Positions 24,799 through 32,708 of a stretch of DNA of 64,000 nucleotides are shown in pieces. The position numbers and the translations under genes are program-made. Below the pieces are notes generated by a model. That model saw nothing but the letters and a program-made list of their open reading frames with translations. It had not been told where the DNA came from and searched no databases. Position 1 is the stretch's first letter. Each line of letters starts with the position of its first letter. The stretch spans positions 24,664-88,663 of the forward strand of contig DAIOCN010000011.1 of NCBI GenBank assembly GCA_036747295.1, read 5' to 3'. The DNA comes from UBA4736 sp002404015. GTDB lineage: Bacteria > Chloroflexota > Dormibacteria > Dormibacterales > Dormibacteraceae.

Positions 24799-25292
24799 GG
24801 GGCGGCCTCGGGAGCGGGCTCCAGCTCTGCGAGCTGCCTGGCGTGCAATTCCAGGTGGCCGACCAGCAGCTCGTCGAGCACCATTCGCAGGTCCATCTGG
24901 CGGTCGCCGGTCTTGGACCTCCACATCGCCGGCCTATCGAGGTCCAGGTCGTCGAGCACCCCCAGCAAGGCGTCCAGCGCGACGATGCCGGCCCCGATCT
25001 GCGCCTGCATCTGCTCCTCGGTCAGCCGGTCGCCGGACTCGATGCCCTCCCGCCGCTTCGCGTAGCCCTCCTCGTCGCGGCCGACCTCTTCGGCACCGGC
25101 CAGGACCGCGCGGGCCTGGGTGGTCCAGAAGGGGAGTATCTCGGCGACATGGCCCAGGACGTTGGCCCGGTCCCAGCGCTCGCCGGTCTTGTCGTCGGCG
25201 GGCCCGAGCTCGCCGCGCCCCCGCCGCGGCATCCCCGCGTAGAGCTGGCGAGCGGCCTCGACCCGGGCGCGGAAATCGTGGACCTGGCTCAT
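24795..25292 (-). CDS. DinB-like / maleylpyruvate-isomerase-like four-helix protein
   Basis: This 165-aa protein looks like the DinB/mycothiol-dependent isomerase fold. WDRANVLGHVAEILPFW gives the first metal His in helix 2, and LVGHLELHARQL gives an HxxxH near the C-terminus. Such proteins bind a divalent metal and often use a low-molecular-weight thiol, but no reaction can be assigned. Its 3' end overlaps mscL by 4 bp on the opposite strand. The start lies within 4 bp of the upp stop, so it is last in the pyrimidine salvage operon. Confidence 0.75.
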   Translation of the reverse strand: MSQVHDFRARVEAARQLYAGMPRRGRGELGPADDKTGERWDRANVLGHVAEILPFWTTQARAVLAGAEEVGRDEEGYAKRREGIESGDRLTEEQMQAQIGAGIVALDALLGVLDDLDLDRPAMWRSKTGDRQMDLRMVLDELLVGHLELHARQLAELEPAPEAAP

Positions 25293-25909
25293 CCGGTTCC
25301 GAACAGCCTATCGCCGAAGTCGCCCAGCCCGGGCACGATGAAGGCGCGCTCGTTGAGGCCTTCGTCCAGCGCGGCCGTGTAGATGTGGACCTCGGGGTGG
25401 CTGTCGGAGATCACCTTGACGCCTTCGGGCGCGGCCACCACGCAGACCATCCGGGTCCCCTCACCCCCCGCCTCCTTGATCAGCTCGATGGCGCGCGAGG
25501 CGGAACCGCCGGTCGCCAGCATCGGGTCGAGCAGCAGGGGGATCTTGCCCGCCAGGGGCGGCAGCTTGTTGTAGTAGATGCGCGCCAGCGCCGTCTCCTC
25601 GTCCCGCTCCAGCCCGATATAGCCGACGCTGACCCGAGGCAGCAGCTCCAGCACGGGCGCCAGGAGACCCAGGCCGGCGCGCAGCACCGGGATGGCGACG
25701 ACCTCGGCGTCGGCCAGCCGCACGAGCGCCTCCTTCAGCGGCGTCATCACGGTTGACTGGCGGACCGGCAGGTCGGCGGTTGCCTCGTAGACCAGGAAGG
25801 TGATGACCTTGCGCGCCAGCACCCGGAACTCCTCTGGCTCGGTGCTGACGTCGCGCAGCCCGGCCAGGCTGTCGGCCACGATCGGGTGGCGGCTAATGTG
25901 CAGCGGCAC
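25289..25909 (-). CDS. upp: Uracil phosphoribosyltransferase
   Basis: The 206-aa enzyme makes UMP from uracil and PRPP. The PRPP-binding loop DPMLATGGSASRAIELI is clear, as are RAGLGLLAPVLELLP and YIGLERDEETALARIYYNKLP. Length and motif order match the bacterial family. It lies between udp and the DinB-like gene with small overlaps on both sides, forming deoA-udp-upp, which converts nucleosides to bases and then nucleotides. Confidence 0.96.
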   Translation of the reverse strand: MPLHISRHPIVADSLAGLRDVSTEPEEFRVLARKVITFLVYEATADLPVRQSTVMTPLKEALVRLADAEVVAIPVLRAGLGLLAPVLELLPRVSVGYIGLERDEETALARIYYNKLPPLAGKIPLLLDPMLATGGSASRAIELIKEAGGEGTRMVCVVAAPEGVKVISDSHPEVHIYTAALDEGLNERAFIVPGLGDFGDRLFGTG

Positions 25910-26660
25910 GGTCGCGCTCCACCAGGAGGCCGATGGCGTTGACGGCCACCCGCAGCATGCGGTCCATGTAGGAGGGGTCCAGGTGTTGGATCTCGCCCGC
26001 GCCCAGCTCGTCCACGCAGAGGAGGATCACGCCGGCCCGGAAGCGGCGCAGCGAGGCCACGATCAGGATCGTGGAGGACTCCATGTCGTTGGCCACGACA
26101 CCGGCCCGGGCCCACATCTCCAGCTCCGCGCGGAGCTCGGCGGGGCGCGGCATCCGCTCCGGCATCAGGTCGCTGTAGAGCGCGTCCACCGAGCGGATGA
26201 GGCCCAGGTGGTGCGGCGCGCCGGCCGCCTCGGCGGCCTCCATGCAGGCCGTTATCACGTCGTGGGAGGCGATCGCCGGGTACTCCTTGGGAACGTAGGC
26301 GTCGGGGGTGCCCTCGCTGCGGACCGCACCGGTCGCGATCACGAGGTCGCCCGTCTTGATATGGGGCTGGGCGGCGCCGCAGGTGCCGACCCTCAGGAAG
26401 GTGTGGACACCCAGCTCACCCAGCTCCTCGACCGCGATCGCGGCCGAGGGGCCGCCGATGCCGCTGGAGGTGGTGGAGACCTTCTCGCCGCCGACCGTGC
26501 CCGTGAACGTCCGGTACTCACGGCTGAAGGCCTTCTCGTCGGCCCCCTCCAGGTACCTGGCTATGAGCGCCGTCCGGAACGGGTCGCCGGGCATCAGCAC
26601 GTAGCCGCCGACCTCGCCCTCGGCGAGGCCGACGTGGTATTTCCGCTCTGCCTCAGCCAC
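25893..26660 (-). CDS. udp: Uridine phosphorylase
   Basis: This 255-aa nucleoside phosphorylase is of the PNP/UDP family. It has the phosphate-binding start VLMPGDPFRTALIA, RVGTCGAAQP and the C-terminal VVANDMESSTILIVA, whose Met-Glu-Ser binds ribose. The trimer/hexamer family includes purine phosphorylases. VMPGDPxR and the neighbouring deoA and upp genes favour uridine. It overlaps deoA by 8 bp and upp by 17 bp. Confidence 0.9.
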   Translation of the reverse strand: MAEAERKYHVGLAEGEVGGYVLMPGDPFRTALIARYLEGADEKAFSREYRTFTGTVGGEKVSTTSSGIGGPSAAIAVEELGELGVHTFLRVGTCGAAQPHIKTGDLVIATGAVRSEGTPDAYVPKEYPAIASHDVITACMEAAEAAGAPHHLGLIRSVDALYSDLMPERMPRPAELRAELEMWARAGVVANDMESSTILIVASLRRFRAGVILLCVDELGAGEIQHLDPSYMDRMLRVAVNAIGLLVERDRAAAH

Positions 26661-27963
26661 GCGGCGCTAGTTTATCGGGCCGCGTGACCCCGTCCCGGTC
26701 CACCCGGAAGAGGATGTGCGGTGGCCGGCCGACCTCCTGGGGAACGATCTGCCAGGCCGAGTCCAGGCGCGCCAGCGCCCGCTCCGCGACCGGCAGCGAG
26801 GCCGCCCGGACCTCGACCAGCGGGTCGTCCTTCCGGACCCGGTCGCCGACGCCGGCCGTTATGTGGAGGCCCGCGGCGTGGTCGATGGGGTCCTCCTTGC
26901 GCAGCCGGCCCCCGCCCAGGTCGATGATGGAGAGGCCCACTGCCAGCGCGTCGATCGACTGCACCCAGCCCTCCGCGACTGCCCGGACCGTGAGCTGGAC
27001 GGGGTGCGACGGCAGCGGCCGGTCACGGCGGCCGCCCTGGGCCTCCAGCATCTGCCACAACTTGTCCAGCGCAGCGCCCGACCGGATCGCGCCGGACGGA
27101 TCGGCGTCGACGCCGGCCAGCCGGCACATCTCGTCGGCCACCGCGACCGAGACTTCGGTCAGCTCCGCATCGCCCTCCCCGCTCAGCACGGAGATCGCCT
27201 CTTCGACCTCGATCGAGTTGCCGACGCTGCGCCCGAGCGGGTTGTCCATGGCCGTCACCAGGGCTACCGTGCGCCGCCCGGCACCCTCGCCGATCTGCAC
27301 CATCTCGCCGGCCAGGAACGTGGCCATGTCCGCGTCGGGCATGAAGGCGCCCCTGCCGAACTTGACGTCGAGCACGATGGCGTCGGCGCCCGCCGCGATC
27401 TTCTTGGACATGACGCTGGAGGCGATCAGGGGCACCGAGGGCACCGTGGCAGTGACGTCGCGCAGAGCGTAGAGCGCCTTGTCGGCCGGCACCATCCGCG
27501 GCGACTGGGCGGCCACCGCCAGCCCGATCTCGCGCACCTGGCGCAGGAACCGGTCGGGGTCCAGGTCAACGGTCACGCCGGGGACCGACTCCAGCTTGTC
27601 GAGCGTCCCCCCGGTGTGGGCCAGGGCGCGCCCGCTGAGCTTCGGCACGAACACGCCGCAGGCGGCCGCCAGGGGGCCCGCGATCAGCGTGACCTTGTCC
27701 CCGACCCCGCCCGTCGAATGCTTGTCCACCTTCAGGCCGGGGATCGAGGAGAGGTCCAGAACCTCCCCGCTCTCGACCATCGCCCGGGTCAGCTCCAGGG
27801 TCTCGGCGCGGCTCATGCCGCGCGTGCAGACCGCCATCAGCCAGGCCCCCACCTGGTAGTCGGGGATCGAGCCGGCCAGGTAGCCGGACAGCAGGAACCT
27901 CAGCTCCTCGGGCGAGTTCTCCTCGCCGTCGCGCTTGCGGCCGATGACTTCGAGGGCGTTCAT
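26653..27963 (-). CDS. deoA: Pyrimidine-nucleoside (thymidine) phosphorylase
   Basis: The enzyme splits thymidine or deoxyuridine with phosphate. The family signatures KHSTGGVGDKVTLI and SGRALAHTGGTLDKLES are present, and the C-terminal domain with IDHAAGLHITAGVGDRV is complete. ATG at 27963 gives 436 aa and begins MNALEVIGRKRDG, as in the family. An in-frame GTG at 27993, 1 nt after the preceding stop, would add ten residues. Product deoxyribose-1-phosphate would feed deoC via a mutase not seen here. Confidence 0.95.
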   Translation of the reverse strand: MNALEVIGRKRDGEENSPEELRFLLSGYLAGSIPDYQVGAWLMAVCTRGMSRAETLELTRAMVESGEVLDLSSIPGLKVDKHSTGGVGDKVTLIAGPLAAACGVFVPKLSGRALAHTGGTLDKLESVPGVTVDLDPDRFLRQVREIGLAVAAQSPRMVPADKALYALRDVTATVPSVPLIASSVMSKKIAAGADAIVLDVKFGRGAFMPDADMATFLAGEMVQIGEGAGRRTVALVTAMDNPLGRSVGNSIEVEEAISVLSGEGDAELTEVSVAVADEMCRLAGVDADPSGAIRSGAALDKLWQMLEAQGGRRDRPLPSHPVQLTVRAVAEGWVQSIDALAVGLSIIDLGGGRLRKEDPIDHAAGLHITAGVGDRVRKDDPLVEVRAASLPVAERALARLDSAWQIVPQEVGRPPHILFRVDRDGVTRPDKLAPRG

Positions 27964-27994
27964 GCGCTGGGGCTGTGTCCGGAAGCGGGACACT

Positions 27995-28822
27995 CTATCC
28001 GGTCGCCATCTGCAGGTCGCTGCGGTCGTCCTCCTGGTCCGGGTTGCGCAGGATGTCCAGCAGGTTGGGCGCGTGGCCCACGATGACCCCGGTCGCCCCG
28101 GCCGCGCCGTAGGCCTCCAGAGTCTCCTTCCACTCCGACCGGCCGGCCGGCGGGCTGACCTGAACCCAGAGATCGAAGTCGCCCTCGGCCTCGCGGAGCC
28201 CGAGCACGTGGTCGAAGACCTCCCTCACCTGGGCCGGAGTCCCGCCGCCATGGATGAACCCGTCTCCGAGCCGGGCGGCTCGGCGGAACCCAGGCTCCGA
28301 GAAGGCGCCCACCAGGATCGGCGGGCCGCCCGGGCGGACGCCCGGCACCACGTGCAGCGCGGGCAGGCTGTAGAAGCGGCCCTCAAACGGCGTCTCCTCG
28401 CCTCGCCAGATCCGCCGCACGACCTCGATGTACTCGTCCAGGCGCTGGCCGCGGGCCTCGAAAGGCACGCCGCCGGCCGCCAGCTGGACCCGCTCCCAGC
28501 CGGCCCCGACGCCGACCAGCAGGCGGCCGCGACTCAGGTGCTCGAGCGTTGTCAGGGTCTGCGCCAATATCGCCGGAGGCCACTGCAGGACGACCGCCAC
28601 CGATGTTCCGATCCGGACCCGGCTGGTGACCGCGGCCACGGCGGCCAGCTGCGTCCAGGGGTCGAGGCCCGGCTTCGCGCGCCCGCCCTGCGCCGGCCTG
28701 AACATCCCGTCGGAGACCCAGAGCGAATCGGCGCCGGCCGCCTCGTAGGCCTGGGCGTCGGCCAGGAACTCCCCCGGCGACTCAAAGCGCCAGGGCAGCT
28801 TCACGCCGACGCCCAGGCTCAA
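27995..28822 (-). CDS. LLM-class (F420- or flavin-dependent) oxidoreductase
   Basis: This 275-aa luciferase-like monooxygenase fold protein has the N-terminal strand VGVKLPWRF, AGADSLWVSDGMF, RVRIGTSVAVVLQ and HLSRGRLLVGVGAGW, typical of the F420-dependent LLM group. The substrate is unknown. It is second in the operon after the DtxR-type regulator, which it overlaps by 4 bp, and before deoA. Its presence suggests that the organism makes F420, but no F420 biosynthesis genes are in the window. Confidence 0.88.
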   Translation of the reverse strand: MSLGVGVKLPWRFESPGEFLADAQAYEAAGADSLWVSDGMFRPAQGGRAKPGLDPWTQLAAVAAVTSRVRIGTSVAVVLQWPPAILAQTLTTLEHLSRGRLLVGVGAGWERVQLAAGGVPFEARGQRLDEYIEVVRRIWRGEETPFEGRFYSLPALHVVPGVRPGGPPILVGAFSEPGFRRAARLGDGFIHGGGTPAQVREVFDHVLGLREAEGDFDLWVQVSPPAGRSEWKETLEAYGAAGATGVIVGHAPNLLDILRNPDQEDDRSDLQMATG

Positions 28823-29514
28823 CTCGGAACGACCCAGATCTTGGCCGCCGTCTCGTGGCTGAGCGTGACCTCGCGGCCGCCGACCGCGATCCGGAGGGTG
28901 CGCCCGACCCCGTCCACCTCGACCAAGTGCACGGGCGCTTCGGGCACCAGCCGTCGCTCGGAGAGGTAGCCCAGCAGGACCGGGGCCTCGCGTTCGGCGA
29001 CCTCCGAGATGCGGCTCACGCTCGCCTGCCCGCCGGCTCCCAGCTCGGACAGGCGCTTCTCCGCGGGGTTGGGCTCCGAGTGGCCGGGGATCGGGTTGCC
29101 GTGGGGGCAGGTCGTGGGCCGGCCGAGCGCCTCGTACAGTCGCTGCTCGACTACCTCGGAGACCGCGTGCTCCAGGCGGGCGGCCTCCTCGTCCGCGACC
29201 ACCCAGTCCAGGCCCAGCGACTCGGTCAGCCAGCGCTCCATGATCCGGTGCCGGCGCACGATCGCGGCCGCAGCGGCGCGGCCGTCGTCGGTCAGCTCGA
29301 TCTCCTTGTGGGCGTTGATGCGGACCATGCCGTCGCGCGTCATCCGGCGGAGGGCGACGGTCACGGTGGGCCGGGTCACCCCCAGCCAGTCCGCCAGGCG
29401 GGCGCTCCTGACGATCTCGCCCTCGGCATCCATGTAGTAGATCGCCTCCAGGTAGCGGGAGATGACCTCGGACGGAGCGCGGCCGTTAGTATTGTCTAAC
29501 TTCTGTCTTTGCAC
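28819..29514 (-). CDS. DtxR/IdeR/MntR-family metal-dependent repressor
   Basis: This 231-aa regulator has three parts. Residues ~20-75 are a winged helix with LADWLGVTRPTVTVALRRM as recognition region. Residues ~80-150 form the dimerisation domain with the metal-site motif CPHGNPIPG. The last ~75 residues look like an SH3/FeoA-type domain. Such proteins repress metal uptake genes when Fe(II) or Mn(II) is bound. It is divergent from a ZIP transporter with 20 bp between the starts. GTG at 29514 is the first start and the only one that keeps the full HTH. A palindrome lies inside its first codons. The same transcript carries the pyrimidine salvage genes, so metal may influence that operon too. 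Confidence 0.92.
   Translation of the reverse strand: MQRQKLDNTNGRAPSEVISRYLEAIYYMDAEGEIVRSARLADWLGVTRPTVTVALRRMTRDGMVRINAHKEIELTDDGRAAAAAIVRRHRIMERWLTESLGLDWVVADEEAARLEHAVSEVVEQRLYEALGRPTTCPHGNPIPGHSEPNPAEKRLSELGAGGQASVSRISEVAEREAPVLLGYLSERRLVPEAPVHLVEVDGVGRTLRIAVGGREVTLSHETAAKIWVVPS
29485..29500. promoter_or_regulatory. Candidate operator for the DtxR-family repressor
   Basis: GTTAG-TATTGT-CTAAC is an inverted repeat with 5-bp arms. The arms match the GTTAG/CTAAC halves at the core of DtxR/IdeR boxes, but the spacing is 6 rather than 1. It covers the -35 region of the ZIP promoter and the 5' end of the repressor gene, so binding could repress both. Confidence 0.5.
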
Positions 29515-29521
29515 GTACTAA
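29492..29521 (+). promoter_or_regulatory. Promoter of the ZIP transporter gene
   Basis: TTGTCT (29492-29497) and TACTAA (29516-29521) are spaced 18 bp apart. The -10 box lies 13 nt before the ATG. The -35 box is inside the palindrome at 29485-29500, a typical repression geometry. Confidence 0.45.
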
Positions 29522-29534
29522 TGATCATCCGCCA

Positions 29535-30317
29535 ATGAGCATCTACACAGCGGCCCTGCTCGGTGGAATCGCCGGAGTCACCATCTTCATCGGCCTCCCG
29601 GTGGCCCGCCTGCGCGGTCTTCCCAAGCGGCTCCAGGGCTTCCTGAACGCGGTCGCCACGGGCATCCTGGTTTTCCTGCTCTGGGACATCCTCCAGCATG
29701 CCGGGGCTCCTGTGAGCATCGCCGTTCGAGGCCACGACGCCGGGCGCTTCGTCTTGCTGGCCGGCGTCTTCGCGGCCGGCATCGCGGCCGGCCTGCTCTC
29801 GCTGGTCTACTTCAACTCCGAGATCCTGGGCCGCCTGAAGGGTTCGAGCCCGGGCTCACCCTCGCCCCAGGCCCTCTCGATGATGATCGCCACCGGCCTC
29901 GGCCTCCACAACTTCTCCGAGGGTCTCGCCATCGGCCAGTCGGCGGCGACCGGCGCCGTGGCCTTCGCCGGCGTGCTGGTGGTCGGCTTCGCCCTCCACA
30001 ACATCACGGAGGGCTTCGGGATCGCCGCGCCCATGACCATGAACTCGGTCACCGCCTCCTGGGGGTTCCTGGGCCTGGCCGGGCTGATCGGCGGCGGGCC
30101 CACCCTGGTGGGGACCTTGATCGGGTACGTGGCGACGAGCGCGGTCGTGTCGGTGCTCTTCCTGGCGCTGGCCGCGGGCGCGTTGATCTACGTGCTCAAC
30201 GAGCTGTTCGCGCTCGGCAAGCGTCTCAACACGCCGGCCATGATGGGTTGGGGCGTCCTGGCCGGCTTCCTGGCCGCGTTCGGCACCGACCTGGTCCTGA
30301 CGGCGGCAACAGGCTAG
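29535..30317 (+). CDS. ZIP-family divalent metal transporter
   Basis: This 260-aa membrane protein has about eight hydrophobic segments. The two signature metal-site helices are HNFSEGLAIG and HNITEGFGIA. The ZIP family imports Zn, Fe or Mn. The divergent DtxR-type regulator and the palindrome in the promoter suggest iron- or manganese-responsive uptake rather than zinc, although the transporter itself does not reveal the metal. Confidence 0.92.
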   Translation: MSIYTAALLGGIAGVTIFIGLPVARLRGLPKRLQGFLNAVATGILVFLLWDILQHAGAPVSIAVRGHDAGRFVLLAGVFAAGIAAGLLSLVYFNSEILGRLKGSSPGSPSPQALSMMIATGLGLHNFSEGLAIGQSAATGAVAFAGVLVVGFALHNITEGFGIAAPMTMNSVTASWGFLGLAGLIGGGPTLVGTLIGYVATSAVVSVLFLALAAGALIYVLNELFALGKRLNTPAMMGWGVLAGFLAAFGTDLVLTAATG

Positions 30318-30327
30318 CGCCGGCGGC

Positions 30328-30675
30328 TCAGCTGGCGGCCCGCTCCAGGTCGTCGCCCTCTTCCAGAGCCCACTCCGGGTTGCGCCACTTGAACAGGGAC
30401 TCCTGCAGCTCGAAGATGCTGTCCAGGGTCTCCTGCACTCGATCGCTGTCACGGAATACCTCGTGGCAGGGATCGGGCAGCTCCTCGACCGTCTCCCGGA
30501 TCTTGTGGCGGACAGGGTCGGGGATGGTGGTGACACCGTCCCGATTCATCTCTTCCAGGCGCCACAGCACCCGGTCGGTGGCGTTAAGCATCCGATAGAA
30601 GGCGTACCGGCGGTCGTTCTCGCGCCGGATCTCCTCTTCCATTTCCTCAATACGTAGATTGGTGCGGTCGATCAT
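30328..30675 (-). CDS. Conserved-looking hypothetical protein, helical
   Basis: I do not recognise this 115-aa protein. It is rich in Glu, Arg and Leu, mostly helical by composition, and begins with a possible coiled coil (RIEEMEEEIRRENDRRYAFYRML). It has no signal peptide or membrane segment and one Cys. Support for it being real comes from the start: ATG 30675 has TAAGGT ending 8 nt upstream. The frame is uninterrupted between the convergent ZIP gene and the divergent Nudix gene. Confidence 0.7.
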   Translation of the reverse strand: MIDRTNLRIEEMEEEIRRENDRRYAFYRMLNATDRVLWRLEEMNRDGVTTIPDPVRHKIRETVEELPDPCHEVFRDSDRVQETLDSIFELQESLFKWRNPEWALEEGDDLERAAS

Positions 30676-30682
30676 CTATCCC

Positions 30683-30688
30683 TACCTT
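30683..30688 (+). promoter_or_regulatory. -10 box (TACCTT) of the Nudix gene
   Basis: TACCTT ends 6 nt before GTG 30695 with no Shine-Dalgarno sequence. It overlaps the minus-strand -10 box at 30684-30689 by five bases. Confidence 0.5.
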
Positions 30689-30689
30689 A
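30684..30689 (-). promoter_or_regulatory. -10 box (TAAGGT) of the hypothetical gene
   Basis: TAAGGT on the minus strand ends 8 nt before ATG 30675. The divergent plus-strand box lies on the same bases, so only one polymerase could bind at a time. Confidence 0.45.
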
Positions 30690-30694
30690 CCCAA

Positions 30695-31294
30695 GTGGCC
30701 GGGTCCGCTAAAACCCTTTCCGACCCCTTTTTGCAGCGGCTGGCCTCGCTGCTCCAGCCCCTTGACGGCTGGGGCAGCTTCCGGCGGGGGGCCCGCGAGG
30801 CCGCCGTGACGGCCGTCCTGTACAGGCGGGAAGGGGAGTGGCACCTGCCTTTTGTGACCCGCCGGCCGGACCTGCCCAGCCATCCCGGCCAGGTGGCGCT
30901 ACCCGGCGGCAAGGTCGAGCCCGGCGAGGACGCCTGGGCGGCGGCTGCCCGCGAGGTTGAGGAGGAGGTCGGCGTGGCCGCCTCCAGCCTGGTGCCGCTG
31001 GGCGCCGGGTCTGCGATCTACGCCGCGGTCACCAACTTCTCGGTGGTGCCCTTCGTGGCCTGGCTCGACGATGCCTCGGAGATCAACTTCGTCCACGACA
31101 CCCGAGAGCTGGTCGGCGTCCTGGAGGTGCCGCTGGCCCGGCTGCTGTCCGAGGAGGAGTGGCTCGAGCCCGACGAGGTCTGGATGGGCCGCTACTTCCC
31201 CTGGGAGGAGGCCCGGATCTGGGGCCTGACGGCGCGGATCCTGGCCGACCTGCTGCCGCGCTTCAGCGCCGCTCTTGGTTCCTCAGCTGGATGA
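30695..31294 (+). CDS. Nudix hydrolase, CoA pyrophosphatase-like
   Basis: This Nudix protein of ~199 aa has a complete box, GGKVEPGEDAWAAAAREV then EEEVGV. The preceding LPSHPGQVALPGG is the CoA-pyrophosphatase signature. It differs from the Nudix protein at 23.8 kb, whose box is imperfect. I chose GTG 30695 because a -10-like TACCTT ends 6 nt before it. A TTG at 30659 would overlap the divergent gene's coding start. The 3' end overlaps the small ccmD on the opposite strand by 32 bp. Confidence 0.86.
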   Translation: MAGSAKTLSDPFLQRLASLLQPLDGWGSFRRGAREAAVTAVLYRREGEWHLPFVTRRPDLPSHPGQVALPGGKVEPGEDAWAAAAREVEEEVGVAASSLVPLGAGSAIYAAVTNFSVVPFVAWLDDASEINFVHDTRELVGVLEVPLARLLSEEEWLEPDEVWMGRYFPWEEARIWGLTARILADLLPRFSAALGSSAG

Positions 31295-31361
31295 TCGTCA
31301 CGCCCAGGTACCCGAAGAGCAGGACGGTCGCCGCGGCGTAGCCGAGCACCAGGTACGTCAT
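31263..31361 (-). CDS. ccmD: CcmD-like small membrane protein
   Basis: This 32-aa protein, too short for most gene callers, is a single membrane helix (YLVLGYAAATVLLFGYLGVTI) with a basic tail (RNQERR). Its ATG (31361-31359) overlaps the ccmC stop (ATGA). CcmD in System I cytochrome c maturation is a one-helix protein that helps release heme-loaded CcmE from the CcmABC complex. Position, size and topology agree, so the call is reasonable although sequence conservation in the family is low. Confidence 0.75.
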   Translation of the reverse strand: MTYLVLGYAAATVLLFGYLGVTIIQLRNQERR

Positions 31362-32053
31362 CGAGCGAACTCAACGGGCGAGACCGCGCCGGCGGGCGAC
31401 CCCTCGCGCAGGTCCCGCAGCAGCTCCAGCCGGTAGCGGAGCGAGACCAGGGTGGCCGCCAGCAGGAGCTCGCAGGCCATGGTCACCAGGAATGTCAGGA
31501 GCATCGCCGGCGGCAGCGCTCCCTGCACGGTGATGACCGGCCCCGGGTGCAGAGTGCGCCACCAGTTGACGCTCTCGTACACGACCGGCACGTCGATGAA
31601 GCCCACGATGCCCACCACGGCGGCCAGCCGCGCCGCCTGCCGGCCCGGGTCGGCAAACTTGCGGACCAGCAGGTAGCCGGCGTAGATCATCCAGAGCACC
31701 ACGGTCGATGTGAAGCGGGCGTCCCAGGTCTGGGTGGGGTCCCAGTTCCAGATCGGCTTCGCCCAGAGCACGCCCATGACGATCGTGATCGTCACCAGGA
31801 CCAGCCCGCTCATCGCGGCCGCGCGGGCCAGCCGGTCGCCCCGAAGGCTGCCCCGCCAGAGGTAGGCCAGGCTGCCACCGGTCACCAGGCCGAAGCAGCA
31901 GAAGGAGGCGATCGCCGAGCTGACGTGGACGTAGAAGATCTTCTGGACGGGGCCCTGCAGGACATCCTGGGGGGCGTACACGAAGATCATCCCGGCCGCG
32001 GCGAGCATCGCCAGCAGCGAGGCGAGGGTGAGGAGCTGAAGCCTTCTAGTCAT
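31358..32053 (-). CDS. ccmC: Heme-handling protein CcmC
   Basis: This 231-aa membrane protein has six helices and belongs to the heme-handling family. The tryptophan-rich WWD-type segment appears here as AKPIWNWDPTQTWDARFTS. It differs from the proteobacterial WGTWWVWDARLTS but keeps WDAR-TS. Histidines flank it at FYVHVSSA and TLHPGP. CcmC loads heme onto CcmE on the outer face. It lies between ccmB and ccmD with overlaps on both sides. Confidence 0.92.
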   Translation of the reverse strand: MTRRLQLLTLASLLAMLAAAGMIFVYAPQDVLQGPVQKIFYVHVSSAIASFCCFGLVTGGSLAYLWRGSLRGDRLARAAAMSGLVLVTITIVMGVLWAKPIWNWDPTQTWDARFTSTVVLWMIYAGYLLVRKFADPGRQAARLAAVVGIVGFIDVPVVYESVNWWRTLHPGPVITVQGALPPAMLLTFLVTMACELLLAATLVSLRYRLELLRDLREGSPAGAVSPVEFAR

Positions 32054-32708
32054 CGAGCACGAAGCGCGCGGCCAGGGAGGCCACGACGCAGAAGAGTATG
32101 TCGAAATCGAGCAGGATCGTGAGCGGCTGGGCGCCCATCGGGGTTCCGCCCATGGCCGCCTGAACGGCGTGGCCGCCGACCACCACGAAGGGGATCCAGA
32201 GCGGCAGGGCCAGTACGGGCAGCAGCAGCTCGCGGGCCCGGGTCTGGGCCGCCAGCGCCGCGAACAGGCTGCCCAGGGCGGCCATCCCGATCGTCGCCAG
32301 CAGCACCGTGGCGACCACCGGCGGTGAGATCGGGCTGCCCAGGAACACGGCCATGGCAGGCAGCAGGACCGCCTCGCAGGCCACCAGCAGGCCGGCCGCC
32401 GCCAGCGCCTTGCCGGCGAATATGGCGGCCGGGCCGGCCGGGGTCAGCAGCATCGCCTCCAGGGTCGCCTGCTCCTTCTCCGCCGCGAAGGTGCGCCCGA
32501 AGGCGACGAGCCCGACGAAGACCAGCACCAACCAGAGGATTCCCGGCCCCAGCCGGGCGGCCGAGACCAGGTCCAGGTCGAAAGCGAAGTTGGCGATCAC
32601 CAGCGCCAGGACCACGAACTGGGCCAGCGCCGGCAGGATCTCGCGGCCTCGCAGCTCAGAGCGCAGGTCCTTGCGCGCGACCGCCGCGGCGGCGGCGATG
32701 AAGCTCAC
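32046..32708 (-). CDS. ccmB: Heme exporter-type ABC permease CcmB
   Basis: This 220-aa permease has six hydrophobic helices. The family's N-terminal pattern AVARKDLRSELRGREI and FAAEKEQATLEAMLLTPAG are clear. The start is GTG 32706-32708, overlapping the ccmA stop (GTGA), and gives the normal CcmB length. A longer reading to 32780 would run back into ccmA. With CcmA it forms the ATPase that drives release of heme-CcmE. Confidence 0.93.
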   Translation of the reverse strand: MSFIAAAAAVARKDLRSELRGREILPALAQFVVLALVIANFAFDLDLVSAARLGPGILWLVLVFVGLVAFGRTFAAEKEQATLEAMLLTPAGPAAIFAGKALAAAGLLVACEAVLLPAMAVFLGSPISPPVVATVLLATIGMAALGSLFAALAAQTRARELLLPVLALPLWIPFVVVGGHAVQAAMGGTPMGAQPLTILLDFDILFCVVASLAARFVLDD

